A DNA stretch of 64,000 nt from Psettodes erumei. Lineage: Eukaryota; Chordata; Actinopteri; Pleuronectiformes; Psettodidae. Location: positions 1 to 64,000 of the forward strand of contig JAFBJZ010000854.1 in NCBI GenBank assembly GCA_016785225.1, in the 5' to 3' direction. This document shows positions 14,001 through 26,845 of this stretch, piece by piece. The stretch's first letter is position 1. Each line of letters begins with the position of its first letter. Under the pieces are notes generated by a model that was not told the origin of the DNA, made no database searches, and saw nothing but the letters and a program-made list of their open reading frames with translations. Position numbers and translations under genes: made by a program.

Positions 14001-17000
14001 GAAGAAGATGATGGTCTGGCTGAGTCAGAGGGTGACACTCCGGTGTGCCACTGAAAGTAAAGATGAAAGAGAGAGAAACGGAAGTGTGGAAAAAAATTCA
14101 ACAGTGAAAAAGGTATTTAGGTGCCTTGAGAAAATGGAGCATGCGGAGCAATTACACAAGATGCACAAGAGAGGAGAATAAAGAAGGAGAAACACTACCA
14201 CAGCAGGAACTTGCCAAACAGGCAAAAAACTTTTTTCGACACAAATTCAAAGAAAAGTATAAGCTGACTGACAGAAGAAATAAAATACTGCCTTGTGGAG
14301 AGGATAACAACCAATGGGATTTGATTTTGAGGTCGAATGCTGGTTGCATGAGAGCAGAGAGTAAAACAGAGAACAAGCACTGAGGGACCACACAGCCAAA
14401 ACCACTTTGGACAAAGGGACAAGGAGTCAAGGAGCCAAGGTCGAGAAGAACAGCAACGAGAAGAGAATGTAAACAGAACCAGGGCTGAAGAATGGACATA
14501 TGAGAAAGGGATAACTAAAATAGTAGTAACAGAAAGACATCGTCCGAACAGACCCCGATAAGAGAAAACGAATGAAGTAAAGGTGTTTGGATGAGCTCAG
14601 TGTACTGCCAGACCGGGAGAGCGCACCCTCCGGGAATGTTTTCACTGAGCTCTTCCTCGAGTCAAACAAAGCACTGAAGTTTACTGAATTGCTATCATAA
14701 CACATTATATCAACCCTTTGCTGCTCCCCTTGTGTATTGCGTTCAAATTGCGCTGATTAGCAGGAACAGCATGTATATACTGTATGTGAGTGTACGCTTA
14801 CAGGCTTGCGCGGATGTGCGCATGTGTTGTTTGCGTTTGTGGTGCATTCTGTTATCATACAGCACATCCTTTCTTTGGTGGCAGCCACAACATGTCTGAG
14901 TAGAACTGTGTATCTGTGTTCTGTGGTCTGTTTGGGTAGACTGCCCACGTACAGAGACGTCTCCCCAGAACTTGGCCACGTCGTAGTCGTTGGTGCGGAG
15001 GAACTCGGTGAACCAGCTGATGGACCTCTTGCTGCCTTTGTCCACTGTTTCGTCTCGCTCGAAGTTCTCATTGTGTTTGTTAACTGAGTAGTTGGTCAGA
15101 TGCATATAGAGCTGGCTCTGTGGAAAGCAAAAAAAGAGAAACAGTTAAGAGGGCCTCTTTACAGTACATTACACATTCACATATGCGCACTGACAGATTT
15201 AGTTTAGATTCTGTTTAATTGAAAGCAGTACAAAATGTCACGGGGTATCTCTTGCATAGCAACATCGATCTGAGAGAAAAAGGTGTGATTTTAATGCTGG
15301 ATGTTTGCCAAATAGTGTGATTGAGTGGTTGATGATAACTAGCTATTGTATAACCCTGTTGAATGCCTCTCTTTAAACACTATCACTCACAGTTGAAGAC
15401 AATACATCCTTGTCCTTAGCCTACAAGGTAATAACACTGTGACTGCAGGCCACTCCAGCCCCTGATGGCTGTCTGGGAGCCACTCTCTGTGGGATTGAAC
15501 ATCCATCTCCATGGCATGACTCACTCCATCATGTGTCACAGGCTGGGTAAGACAATACACACTTGTGTCACAAGAGTCCAACGTGTCTGTGTGTTTCTGT
15601 GTGTTCATATTTTAGATAAGCATCATGTTTGATAGGAAGCTGTGTGTGTGTGTGTGCGTGTGCATCCCATCATCGGCAACAGACTGTGCTTCAGCAGGTG
15701 CAGAACCTCAAGGCAAATATGAGTGGTTTGATATTACAAGAGACATCTGGCATGTGGACATTTACGCTCAGCTGTGTGCATACAGTACGCCTGCACATTT
15801 TTGTGTGTGTGTGTGAACAATATCAACCCTACAGCTGCCTGCTTTTAGGCACTGTTGGCCGTGCGTTTGAGTGCGTGTATGTTTTTTGTGATCATACAGA
15901 GATTACACTGTGTTGCCCGACCTCTGTCGTCCCGTGTGTTTGTGTGTCTAATTTGATTATGGTGAGATGCAAGCGAGTATGGCTCCGGTCCATGGCAGTG
16001 CATGGCAAATACATTGTTCTGCAAATCTTCTTCTGCAATCTGTCTGTAGTCTATTTCTGACTCACCTGATTGGCCACACACTAGGTACTGAATATACTTT
16101 CTGCCCTTTTTGCACAAATGGCAGATGGCTAGAGATGCAAGTATTGTTAGAACATGCATCCACGTGTAGCTTCTGTGAAGCATTTTTTATTTTTACTTTA
16201 AAAGATGCTACACAAATAAAGGCCATTATTATCATTAATATCAGTGGTACTGTTTATGACTCACCAGGTTGGCCTCACTGGGTGCGTGGTATTTCTCTGT
16301 GCCCATGCGAACCAGGCCGTCATTGTAGAGGAAAATGCGAAGTGGGTCGCAGGAAGTGACAAGGATGTAGATGCGCAGGTCAAACTTGTAGCCCTCCATC
16401 AGGAAGGGCTTGTCCAGGTACTCCTGAACAATAAAGTGCTCCTGGGCTGGCAACTTCTCACAGTTACGGATAAGCGAGATCCTGGATAGACAGAAACTTT
16501 ATTAATCCTCGAGGGGGAAATTGGGGTGTCGTCAGCAGCATAATAAAATATGGCATAGTAAAGACAAAAAAGATAATTAAAAAGTGATAGATGGGAGCAT
16601 AGCAGGGACTATGAACATGACTGATGACATTGGCACTGTCTTATATATGTACTGAAGCAAAAAAAAAATGAGCCAAACAGTATACAGATTTTATGGGTTT
16701 CCAACGCATATTTCATTTCAAAGTCATCTGGAAAAGTTCTGGAAAAGCCATATTTCTGGGGTGCTAAATTGTGCATTTTTAAATGAATCGATATGAAGCA
16801 TAACAATCTTCAGAAGTACTAGATGCAATTAGAAGGAGAAGATATGTGCATGTTGTGCATGAAATGATTGTTACATTTACATTAGAGGAATTCAGCCGTT
16901 AGGAGTGAAACAGTCAGAGCCATGGTGCCCTGATGGTTTTGATGTGACCTTCTACTGCTGCAGAACCTTCACTGAAAACATGTGTAAGCGAGCGATGCCT

Positions 17001-20000
17001 GGTCTGAGCAGGACAAGCTGTTTGGCTTTGTGGGGCACTGTGGCCTTCTAAATAAAACAGCTGAAAAATAAATGCACAAAAAAACAGACAGATACAACAC
17101 AAATGCTGGTTTGTCTGAGCAACTCTTGGCGAGCATCTGGAGAACATTGTGATTTTCTGGAGCAAAACCCCCCTCTGTAGGGCGCAGTGCATCAAATGCT
17201 GCAGCGGGGTCTTTTAGTTGTATGCAGGTTAATAGGAGCAGACACTACGCTCCGTTTCTACCTCCACTCTAATTCATTTGCTTTGGTCTCACGTCACTGG
17301 CACTCAGGCCTTAAAGTATGCAGACCCTTTCTCACTGGACTCACGAATGAGTTGTGTTAGTTTGTGTGCATCCATGTGGCCCTGCATGCAGGGGTGAGGG
17401 GCAGTTTTTTTTTCCAAACTGTGTATATGAAAGTGTGTACGTCTGTCCGTACGTGTGGGGGGGATTGCATGTGTGCAGGGGAGGGTGAGGGGTCGTTTTT
17501 AAACAATCTCCCACTATGTACAAGCAACGCGACTGACCTATATCACCATCACTCATAGTTAAAGGAGACTTGAGCTAAATTGGTTACATGCACAGCCTGG
17601 AAGGCTCTATTATACACATGCATGCAGGCACACCACACACGCAAACACAACGTTTGGCCAGGATGTAAAGACTTGATTGTTCAAAAACGTACACTTTTAA
17701 GCACTGAAATTCTGTGGCACCAAAGCAGCCAGAGGGCAAAAAATTATTCTATTTTGTGGCTTCTGCAATCACAGCCACAATATACAGTATCTTGGTCAGT
17801 GTTAACCAAAGAATTCACCTGCTCGACTTGCTCAGGTAACATTGTTGGTGAGCTTCTAAGGGGGCTTAATTTACTGAAAACCAGAGAGTGGGAGTGTGAA
17901 TGAAGACTGGTTTTGTATTGCCTTTCAGGTTATGATGTGATAAAGTCTTAGCTCAGCAGTCCACCTTGCACAGGTTTAATAGAACCTTCCCAGGTTGTAG
18001 ATGTGCCTTAGTGTAACGTTGTTGCTTTAGGTTGATCAATCACTACTTGCTCCCTCCAACCGAAAGGCCGCTGTATTATAGACAAGCGCATCATTGGCCT
18101 GCTCATCACCGCTTTTGAGCATAGACGAACAGAGAGAATTTGATTGGAGCCTGGCCGACGATGTGAGGGGCCCTCCTAACTGGCAGACGGCAAGCTGAAT
18201 GATGAGGACAGGGTTAACAGTGTTAGTTGGGCGAGGAGGAGTAGCAGAGGAGAAGACGACATGATTGATGAGCTGGGGTGTCAGATAATCACGGCCCACT
18301 CTCCCCTGCCTATTTAATTTGGCACCGGAGGGGATCTCGCCTTTTTAAGCCCCACACGCGCTTTTATTTTGTTTCCTTCATAACAAGCTGTGCTTCAGAC
18401 ACAAACAATAACTTCATTTAGTTGGCTAACGGAAAAATAAATTACAGGGGGTAGATATAACTTAATTTCCTGCCGCGTCACACCATGCAAAAAAAATACG
18501 AGAAAAATCAAATCTTGTGAGCCGCCAGCCGTTGAGTGGTCGTGCTAAACTCATCATCTTTCATATTCCTAATGTATTGCAATAATTCAGCTTTTGCTGC
18601 ATTTTATTCTTTAATAAATAAGGGCTTAGTGCAGCATGGAGTTATAAGTAATGCTCACATTATACCAGAAAGGACAAATTCAAAGAGAATGAGAAGGAGA
18701 GGTGAAGACCAGTGAGCCATTTGTACTTCAATACCCCCACCTATTGGTGCCAGTGATGAATGCACTCCCAACGATTTCTTCATACATACATGCCAGGGAT
18801 CACAATTTCGACGAATAAGTAGTCAAAAAGAATACTTAATCAATGTTTTGCAATCTGAGCAGTTTCAATGGATTCGGAAGTGCTCAAGAGAGCGACGTGC
18901 AGCGTGTGAAGGAAAAACACGTTTTCTTCAGAGGTCCCTGTATTTTAGCCAAATCTTAATATTCAAAGTTTGGCCTGTCTTTTAGTTCACATCTTATCTC
19001 TATAAAACAGAATTATTTTTAAAACCACACTGGAACTGTTGAACTCTCAGCTACTTGGCATTTCTACTTTATTTCAGTCTTGTCTGTTCTGCCTTGACCT
19101 CCACATAGGTCAAATGGTCAAATTGCAGCTGATTATGATTCGGTTTTGTGTGCCAAATGAGTTGGTTTGGCTTGCGCATGCAGCGGTACCAGGAACTCCT
19201 CCAAAAGGAGATGACCAACCAGCTCAAATGGCTCTTCTCAAAGGAAAAGAGCTTTACAATCAATGCTAACCCCACACTCACCCAGGCCTATGATGTTCAG
19301 TTGTGTGGACGTTGTGTCAGAGGGTCTTTGAAGAATTTTGTTCTTGAAAACAACACTTCACAAGTTTCGTGGAATCACACCAACAAAAATATGACTTTAC
19401 ATCCTGATATAAGCTACTTGATGGGAAGGATGAATGAGATTTGCATTCAGATGCCACAGCATGCTTATCTTTTGATTAAGAGATGCTATTGAGAGACAGA
19501 ATATTCTGCAGCTGCCATCTTGGTCCATTTTCTCGTCAGACAGAGTCTCTGCTGATGGTGCCTCATAAAGGAATCCAATAATCACACGCAAAGACCTTCA
19601 GGGGAAAAACTATACTAACTGCCAGGGATCGTGTGCGTGTGTGTGTGTCCTCCACTGGCAGCGATAACCTCTGATTTATGGAGAGTGTGACCATCGAGGA
19701 CAATGAGGCCAACAAGATTCGCCACACCCTCTCAGCTCAAATACTCAATCCGTTCCCAGCCATAGTGCTATTTCCATAGACACCCATGTCAGGGTCGCAA
19801 ACCTCTCACTGGTTTGTTTTGTCGTGCTTGTCCTCTATTCGCTCTACTGCTAATTTCCCACCTCTCCAGCTCACTCTCCTGCTTTCTATTCTCTCATTCA
19901 GTCCCTCTCTCCCTCTCCCTCTCCCTCATGCCCTGGTCAGTCGATGTGTTAGATTGCCCTGGGGCGCTTGCTGGCCTCTGACCTACCCGTGACCCATGGC

Positions 20001-23000
20001 TCCGTTGGCCGGTTTAACGATAAAGGTCTTCTGCTTGCGCTTCCTGCGCAGCTCTTTGACATAGTTCTGAAACTGAGTGTATTCGGCGGGGAAGATCCAG
20101 GTTTTGGGTATGAAGCTGTACTCTTGAGGCTGGCACTTGATCATTCTGGAGAAACAAAGACAAGGGGTGTGCAAAAAATTAACATATTATACTTGTAAAC
20201 TCACCTGAAGTCATCTACATTTTAAAATGTGTTCTGTTTTGCTCAAACTAAAGTTACATTGTGTGTTTTTAAAGTGGTGTCTTGTATGTTTTTTGACTTT
20301 TATTTGGCTTGTAATAGTGGAATGCTACAAGTAGCCAGTTGTAAGTTCTTAGACTGCCAGCTGGCTAAACACTGAGCACTGAAATTGCTTTTGCACATCT
20401 GCAACTAAATCCTTGTTAGCACATTTTCCATGTTAAGAGCGACAGAGAACTTACTTGGACATGTTTCTTGCTAGGCAGTCTTTCCGACAGATTTCGCCCA
20501 TGCCAGGGAAATGGTTAATTCTCTGCAGAGGGACAGGCAGACATAATAATGTTAGGGCCATTACGCCACTCAATTCCACCCCCACCCCTTCATAAAAATG
20601 AGCACATTAAAGGCAGCAACCTGAAGTGAGCTTACAATGTCCTGACATTTATGCCCAATTACGGACTCAAAACAAAAAGGTGACGCTGAGACCTTTCTCA
20701 ACCCTTATTTAGTTTACCATGTTTTTTCATACGTTGAAGGTTGGGGAGGGAAGAGGCGAGGGGGAAAAAAAAGATCAATCTCAACTCCGAGGGGCCGAGG
20801 TAATTGGTTCTGCATCGCAAGCTCCTGCAGTGACAGCTGAATGAATTGCTTTGAATGCGTCAAAAGGGGGGTGGGGGGTAAAGGGAAAACTCTGGATTTT
20901 CTGTATTCTTTGACCAAATGAGCCTGAACAGGGGCGTTAATTAGGCTCGTATGAACTGAAACCTGACAGCAAACTCTCACAGTACATCACTAAAAGGAAA
21001 AAAAGGAAGAAAAAAAATAACAGAGGGTGAGAGAGAGGAAAGAGAGGGAAAAACAAGAACACAGAGTGTAAAAGGAATCCGTGATTATTATCCAAACGAG
21101 ACAGACGTAATTAGGGATTCAGAAGAATCGCACAATTATGCCAATGCTGCGAGACAACGTGGCTTGTGAGAGGAAATCAAAACCAATTGTTGAGGGACCG
21201 CTACTTCTCTTCTGAGACATTATCTCATGAAACACGGCAGCAGTGCAAGGGAGCCAGTGAAAACAATTGACAGCAAATCACCAGTTCTATGTGAAACATT
21301 AGCAACATTGCTACACGTTAAGCTGTTACAGTATTTGTAACGTTCAATCTACTTAGCTGAACTCCTGCTGCCCCTATCCTAACAAGCCATACTCTTTCTG
21401 ACTAGCCTGTGATTTAATCGATCATTAGTGCCCAGTCTAATCAAATAAGCACTCGGGAAGACGGATGGCTAACACTTGGAGCAGAGGGGGAGCAGCCAAG
21501 TTCACTCAGCAGGACAGGAAGGTCAAACAAAGGTAAAACTAGTACACAGAACCGGGCGCAACCCTTGTTGTCTTGGCCTGTCTTATCAACATCACTGGTG
21601 ACATTTGAAACCTCAACCCCACCCCCCCACCACCCCCTGCTGCTCACAACTTGTCAGTCCACCTGTCAGTCTTCCCATCTGTCTCTATGTTGTTTCTTCT
21701 CCCTCTCACTCTGTCTACTCTCCTCTCTTATTTGCTATTCTCTCTCTTACCTCCCAGGGTCTGAGGAAAAGCAGATGGGTAGATTCAGCGTCTTCTGTCA
21801 CTTTTTTTTTCTATTTACTCTTTTTTAGTTTATTCTGACATTTATTATATATCACTTGAATCTTCTTTGCTTCCCCCGCTCCATCTGCCCCGGATCTTAG
21901 CAATAAACCACCTCCAATTGCTCTCATCACTTTTTTCCTTATATTTTCCTTTACCTTCCAAATATAGCAAATAAAATTACTGTATTCTTTGACCTAATGA
22001 GCCTACACAGCATGGGCTCAAATTAGAGTTGAAAAGATATGGAGAATGCAGCAATCAACCTTTGTAAACCTGTGAAATTAATCTGTATGAGAAATTCAAG
22101 TTTGTAGACGTTTCAAAAAAGTTTGTATTTGAAAAAAAGAGTCTGAGTAAACAAAATTATTTGCATGGTGAGATTACACAAAGGCACTGTGCAAAATGTT
22201 TTTAAGAACATCTATGCACTGATACAAAGCAGAAAACAGCGGGTATAACTGTATGTTGAAAATATTATTTGCTCCTGGGTTTTACTCAAACAGCCTTTTT
22301 TTGATGTTTTACAAATACAAAGGGTTAACATAAATTTCTCATAGACTGATTTTACAAAGGTTAATTTCCAACTACATAATTTGAATTATTTGTGAACATC
22401 AATTTACAGGCTCAAAAAAAACACTGTAATTTGAGCTCATAGAGCCCAGGGGTGTGATATTTGATAAAAGGGTGTAATCAATTAAGGTGTCATTCTTTTC
22501 TCTTGACGTCTCAGAGGACATGACGGTTAAAGTACAGCATGTCATGTCTGTTTTAGCATTTATATCCCTTTTTCACTGCACTGTTTCATCGCTTCCACCT
22601 TTTCTCAGTGGGAATCCTTGGGGAAGATTCTACCTCACCTCACCTATCAGTGATATACGCCATTAGAGGCATGTTATCTTGTTTGTAACATAAAGTCAGC
22701 TGAACACATAATGATCTTTTACGCAGAAGTATTCCTCAAAACCTTTGATTTCTGAAGTTGTACATATCTACTGGGAGCTCACAAGGGAGCTAATCAGTGT
22801 CATAATAATGACTGCCACTGAGCAGCTTCAGTGTGAAGGTTAACATCCAGATTTTCCCATTCATTGCAGCAGTTGGATCTGATGCCTTTTCCATCATAAA
22901 CTCTATTCCGCAACCTCTAGGTAACCAAGGTGTGCTGACTTTTCACGGTAGCCATCCAGTATACCTGATAATTCCTGAGCTCAGCAATTTTCTCATGCTG

Positions 23001-25628
23001 CACAGCCGAGTCATTCCAGATGAGGTTGGCAGTCTCGTCATCATCCCGGGTCTTGATGAAGTCCATCTCACCGATGACTATTCGAACTGGGGTGGAAACA
23101 CTCATTAGATTGTGTTCCACAAACAGAATCAGACAAAAATGTATACACTTACTTTAAGAGAATAAAATCCCAAGAGTCACATTCATGCGGACAAAGCTAG
23201 TTACTGATACAGATGCAAAGCAAAATGATGTGACTTAGACTCACAAATCAAATACTTCTACATCATCGATATGCACAGCATAGATATGCATAACATGTTG
23301 CACAAATTCTGTTTTTGCATGCATTACGAGAGAAATGAGTGCAGGAGACTATAGATCAAAAAGCTCACAGCAATATTTACCATTCATGGAATGGTTGCAG
23401 AGCAGCCATTCGTACTGCCTCTCTTCAAAAAGATAAATTAATTGTCTGTAATGCATTCAAATCCCACTGGAAAACCCATAGTATGAAAGATAGGTGGCAA
23501 GCCCATTCTGACATTAATCCAACAACTATTCATTATTCAGTGAGTAATGAAAAATTCATATGCCCTAACGAAACGGGGTAGTAATTAATTTCTTGAAAGC
23601 CTTCACAAACCTGGAGAAGGCTTGCCTAATGTTGCATGATGGCACCTGAATGGGAAAAGGATGGTTCCGATGTAACTTCATCCATCTGTTAACGTTGATA
23701 GAGGCTAACAGTGCTTTGCTAACTGGAACAGGGAGGATTTATATCGCAGCAGGCCTATGCTTGCAGTTACCAGTAGGGGCTTTGGGTACAAAGCTGTAAC
23801 CAATCCTATTTCACAGATCTCACTAAACAAATATCCTTAGGGCGAGAGTTTATGGTCCCTTCTCAGTGGGTGTAAAGCAAATTTCCAGCATCATGTTCAC
23901 TGACCTTTAACCTTTACCTGTAATACTATAAATTCTGAAACAAAAAAAAGGCAGGTGCAAAAAAAGCAGCAGCAAAAATAAGCCATCCATCTGGCCCTTA
24001 GTGTTAATTTCCCCTCAAAATAGCCCTGCAATACCCTCTGAATGGCCACACAGAGGGTCTCGTCACAGCTAGCCAACTGACTCACAGCTAGACTTCTGTC
24101 TACCAACAGGATCCCGGCAGCCCCTAACTTCTACTTGCTGCTGCTGACTCCTTAGTTTCACAGGTTGTAGTTCACCCCTGAGAGCTCTGCTGCCACACAA
24201 TATATAGAGCATGTGAGGAGTGCTTACTATGCTCTTTTGGCCCCTCTCAAGAAAAAACCTCTACGCCAAGTTAAATTACCTCAGTAAAGATTTATGTATA
24301 TATGCCAGGCCGAGGCGTCATCGCGTGATCTGTTTCATTGGACTGTAACTCCAGTAAATTTAATATAAGACATTACAAACAATTTTCAAACAGTCCACCA
24401 CAGCCAATCAGACTTGAAACTACATTGTGATTGTATTTGCTGTGTTTTGAGGGACTGATTGAGGCACACCAAGAGCTGTATCTGAAATTAAAACAGAAAT
24501 GCCTGTATCACATTAAATTAATCTTACTGGCATCACCAACCCAAAATGCTGGTCTTACTCACAGATTCAATTTGCATTCAGAAAATCTAAATGTAAATTC
24601 TGAAATTTGAGGCTTTGTTTTAGAAACGCTGTCTGTAGATCTGACGTAAATTTAGCTTACTGGATAAAACTCTATCATTTACTGTTTTCATAATTTTAAC
24701 AGTGCTTTCCATAAGTCTATGTAAGAGCTGTCCCAAAAAAGAATAACTGACGTTACACTAATTGTGTAACTCAAACTACAACCACTTAGACTGCTGCTAA
24801 ACCATTTCAGGCTACTCGCTTATTTTCCAACAAAAAAAGCATCAATACTAGGATAATGTCCATTGATGAAAGGGTTTCATCAGTCAGCTCACAGAGTGCC
24901 TCTTTCATCCTACCGTGACTTCTCAGTTGAGACAAACTCTGTGATCAAAGGATATTTTATCTTTGTCGACAGTTTTTATCTTTGTTTAAGCTCCTTCTCA
25001 AATCTGTTTTAACAGTGTCTAAAATATTTACTGAATATTTTTATTTATTGCTGTTTTTGTTGTAATTTCAAAAGCGTTTCAACATCATCACAAACAGGTT
25101 GCCGTACCAATCTCATATTTTGTGCCCGCGACGTTGGCTGTGATGGTGCCTTTTTTCTTTTTGGTGTGCACCTTCCTCTTCCCACTGTTCTGGTAGGAGC
25201 CCACAGATGGCCTATTCATGGGGGACGCTCCTTGATCCTCTGGAGGAGGAGACAGCATACAGCAAAACAAGATACAGTCACAGCTTGTGCTCCAGTCAGG
25301 GAGGGAGGAGTCTTCTAATATATTTCTCTCAATTCTGCAGTGGATTTCGTGGGGTTTATAAATGAATTAGGCATCTAGTTTGATATGGCTACATGCATCA
25401 TGATTTTTTTCATCATTGCTTGTTTGTGTTTGTGTGCCTGTGTGTTTTGATGCATGATGGAACAGCACAGATGAGGAGGCAGGCAGGTGCATGTACGATT
25501 AGGTAGCCGGGTGTATGTGTATGCGGAAAAATATACTAACTGACTAACCATCTAACAGAGTAACCCTGTCAGTTGGAGAAAGTTGAGAGTTTCTCTGACT
25601 CACCTCCATCATTGGGAGGGGAGGGCAT
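1234..25628 (-). CDS. ttll7: Tubulin polyglutamylase TTLL7, N-terminal 380 residues (9 coding exons, 3' part off the left edge)
   Basis: TTLL7 adds glutamate side chains to tubulin tails, mainly beta-tubulin, on neuronal and ciliary microtubules. Coding exons in transcript order: 25604-25628, 25108-25239, 22965-23086, 20455-20522, 19987-20145, 16265-16481, 14953-15117, 11767-11925, 1234-1328. All splice phases join without a break. The protein starts MPSPPNDGEDQGASPM; the start and the length before the TTL core (52 residues up to KYEI) agree with the mammalian protein. Visible TTL/ATP-grasp signatures are FIVKPANGAMGHG (about residues 157-169), YKFDLRIYILVTSCDP (about 200-215), and FEVLGFDIILD followed by KPWLLEINRAPSFGTD (about 330-359), where E349 and N351 are the expected metal-binding pair. 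The last exon seen ends in phase 2 after LLKLLNI. The C-terminal microtubule-binding and tail region must lie below position 1; nothing at 1-1233 resembles it. Upstream exons are non-coding. Identity is very secure. Confidence 0.95.
2946..2967. repeat. (TG)n microsatellite
   Basis: About 11 TG units in a ttll7 intron. Confidence 0.9.
5018..5078. repeat. TTTA / ACTT tetranucleotide tract
   Basis: Imperfect TTTA units pass into imperfect ACTT units (CTTACTTACTT), giving a compound tetranucleotide repeat of about 60 bp. Confidence 0.75.
7255..7282. repeat. (CA)n microsatellite
   Basis: CA tract with one CG interruption, first of a cluster of four within about 800 bp. Confidence 0.85.
7477..7500. 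repeat. (CA)n microsatellite
   Basis: About 11 CA units with one AAA interruption, second of the cluster. Confidence 0.85.
7855..7882. repeat. (CA)n microsatellite
   Basis: About 13 uninterrupted CA units, third of the cluster. Confidence 0.9.
8008..8040. repeat. (CA)n microsatellite
   Basis: About 16 uninterrupted CA units, longest of the cluster, followed by further CACA-rich DNA to about 8120. Confidence 0.92.
10382..10402. repeat. (TG)n microsatellite
   Basis: About 10 TG units in a ttll7 intron. Confidence 0.85.
11046..11073. repeat. (AGG)n trinucleotide repeat
   Basis: Nine AGG units. The poly-Gly, poly-Leu and poly-Pro frames seen here are artefacts of this repeat. Confidence 0.9.
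11690..11707. repeat. (AAAT)n tract
   Basis: About four AAAT units, 60 bp downstream of a ttll7 exon on the transcribed strand. Confidence 0.7.
11926..14952. other. ttll7 intron, nothing recognised
   Basis: This intron lies between the exons at 14953-15117 and 11767-11925. It contains an AT-rich segment (12900-13450) and purine-rich DNA (13840-14500). I see no exon, RNA gene or recognisable transposon. Confidence 0.55.
16180..16240 (+). repeat. Tail-like word of a dispersed fish element
   Basis: The text around GATGCTACACAAATAAAGGCCATTATTATCATTA resembles the 3' tail (GCTATATAAATAAAG followed by ATT repeats) of a common teleost retroelement. Only the tail is recognisable. It lies just downstream of a ttll7 exon on the transcribed minus strand. 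Confidence 0.4.
16490..16540 (+). repeat. Fragment of a dispersed fish repeat beside a ttll7 exon
   Basis: ACTTTATTAATCCTCGAGGG followed by GGAAATTGGGGTGTC is the hallmark of a widely dispersed teleost repeat. It begins about 10 bp upstream of the ttll7 acceptor at 16481/16482, so it overlaps the region where the branch site should be. Confidence 0.55.
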
Positions 25629-25823
25629 CTCAGGGGTTGGAGTGGTGAAGGGGCAAGCCAAGCTTTCTGCCAGGCTTGGTGGGTGGGCCTCGCAGGGTTA
25701 CTCACAGCACCCTCCAAGGGCTCGCACACACTCACGCTAGTTAGTCTTTCCTGTCTTGGGCTGTATGGACGATGTGGTTCAGGATGGCCCAGTGGATCAT
25801 CTGAGCATCTCCCCAGTGCCTTT

Positions 25824-25841
25824 CAGCAGCAGCAGCAGCAG
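25824..25841. repeat. (CAG)6 tract
   Basis: Six CAG units (CTG in the ttll7 transcript), about 200 bp upstream of the ttll7 start codon. They lie in intron or 5' UTR, not in a recognised coding frame. Confidence 0.8.
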
Positions 25842-26591
25842 AGTCTGAGTGGGCAGGGGGTATGAAGAGGGGAAAGAATGGGAGAGGGGGAGAGATTCTC
25901 AAGGGTCTACACAGCCCAGCTTATTTACAGACCCAGGAGGGAAAAGGGAAGGAGGGGGTGGACAGAGGGATGGATAGGAATGCCTGTGGAGGAGAAGAAA
26001 AAAGATGTTTTACAGCTGCAGAACTGCAGTAGTAGGCCAACAGCTCAGAGCGTGACTACAGTGCACAGTATGGATTAGCGTGTATTTTCTTGCTGAACTA
26101 GAGTGCTGTGGACATACTTTTGATGTAAAGCAGCAGCAAGAGCCGCACACAGGTCTAATCACAGGCTCCATCAGTCAATCTGACACAGACCATGGAAGTT
26201 CAACAAAAAATCTGTGCAGCTCTGACACTACAGCACTACCAATGAAATAATCTAAAGATGTGTGATGTCCACTGGACTAATTAGTATTCCTTGGAACCAA
26301 TGTGAAATATTAATGTGGTTGTCAAGTAAAGGGTTTGCAGCATCTCACTGTGCCTCATGCTTATGCCAGCTGGGTTTCATTGTATGGCTGGGAGGTCACT
26401 TCATTCAAACAGATGGCATCTTTGCAGTGGTTTGTTAAAAGGGTGCTCCAGGCTATGAACAGTGTGTGAAATTAACACCAGTCACCAGCCAAATTCTGTT
26501 ATTGTTTGGCTGTGGTCTGCATGAGTGTCATCAAACCATTTTTGGCGGTAATCAACCAACGCTGTGCGTTGTCCTGTCACATTAAATTTTC

Positions 26592-26845
26592 GTTGGATGG
26601 AGCAGCATAGTGATTCAGTGGTTAGCAGTGATGCCTCGCAGCAAGAAGGGACCGTTTCAGTCCCTGTCTTCTTTGTGTGGGGTTTGCACATTCTCCTTTT
26701 GTCGCCGCGGTTTCTTCTGTCCGTGTGCTGTTGATTTCTCTCATTTTCAAAAACAAAGCAGCCTTTAGGTCCGAAGATTCCTAACTGCCCATGTGTGGGA
26801 AATTGGTTGACTCCATCCAGCGATGGACTGGGAGGCTACAAATTT
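26592..26845 (+). repeat. Degenerate SINE-like fish repeat
   Basis: The order of words matches a very common teleost repeat: a CAGTGGTTAGCAGTG block with A-box look (about 26616-26630), CCTCGCAGCAAGAAGG, a damaged B-box region, GTGTGGGGTTTGCACATTCTCC, then AACTGCCCATGTGTG and AGCGATGGACTGG. Copies differ by many point changes. It is not a functional tRNA. Confidence 0.6.

Noticed and set aside
25604..25612. ttll7 start at ATGATGGAG just before the donor
   Set aside because: The upstream ATG at 25628, in another frame, gives MPSPPNDG and joins the phase-1 acceptor to make a protein with the same start and length as the mammalian one.
26592..26680. Possible tRNA gene
   Set aside because: Only an A-box-like word is present; the sequence follows a degenerate SINE-like repeat and cannot fold into a cloverleaf with an intact B box.
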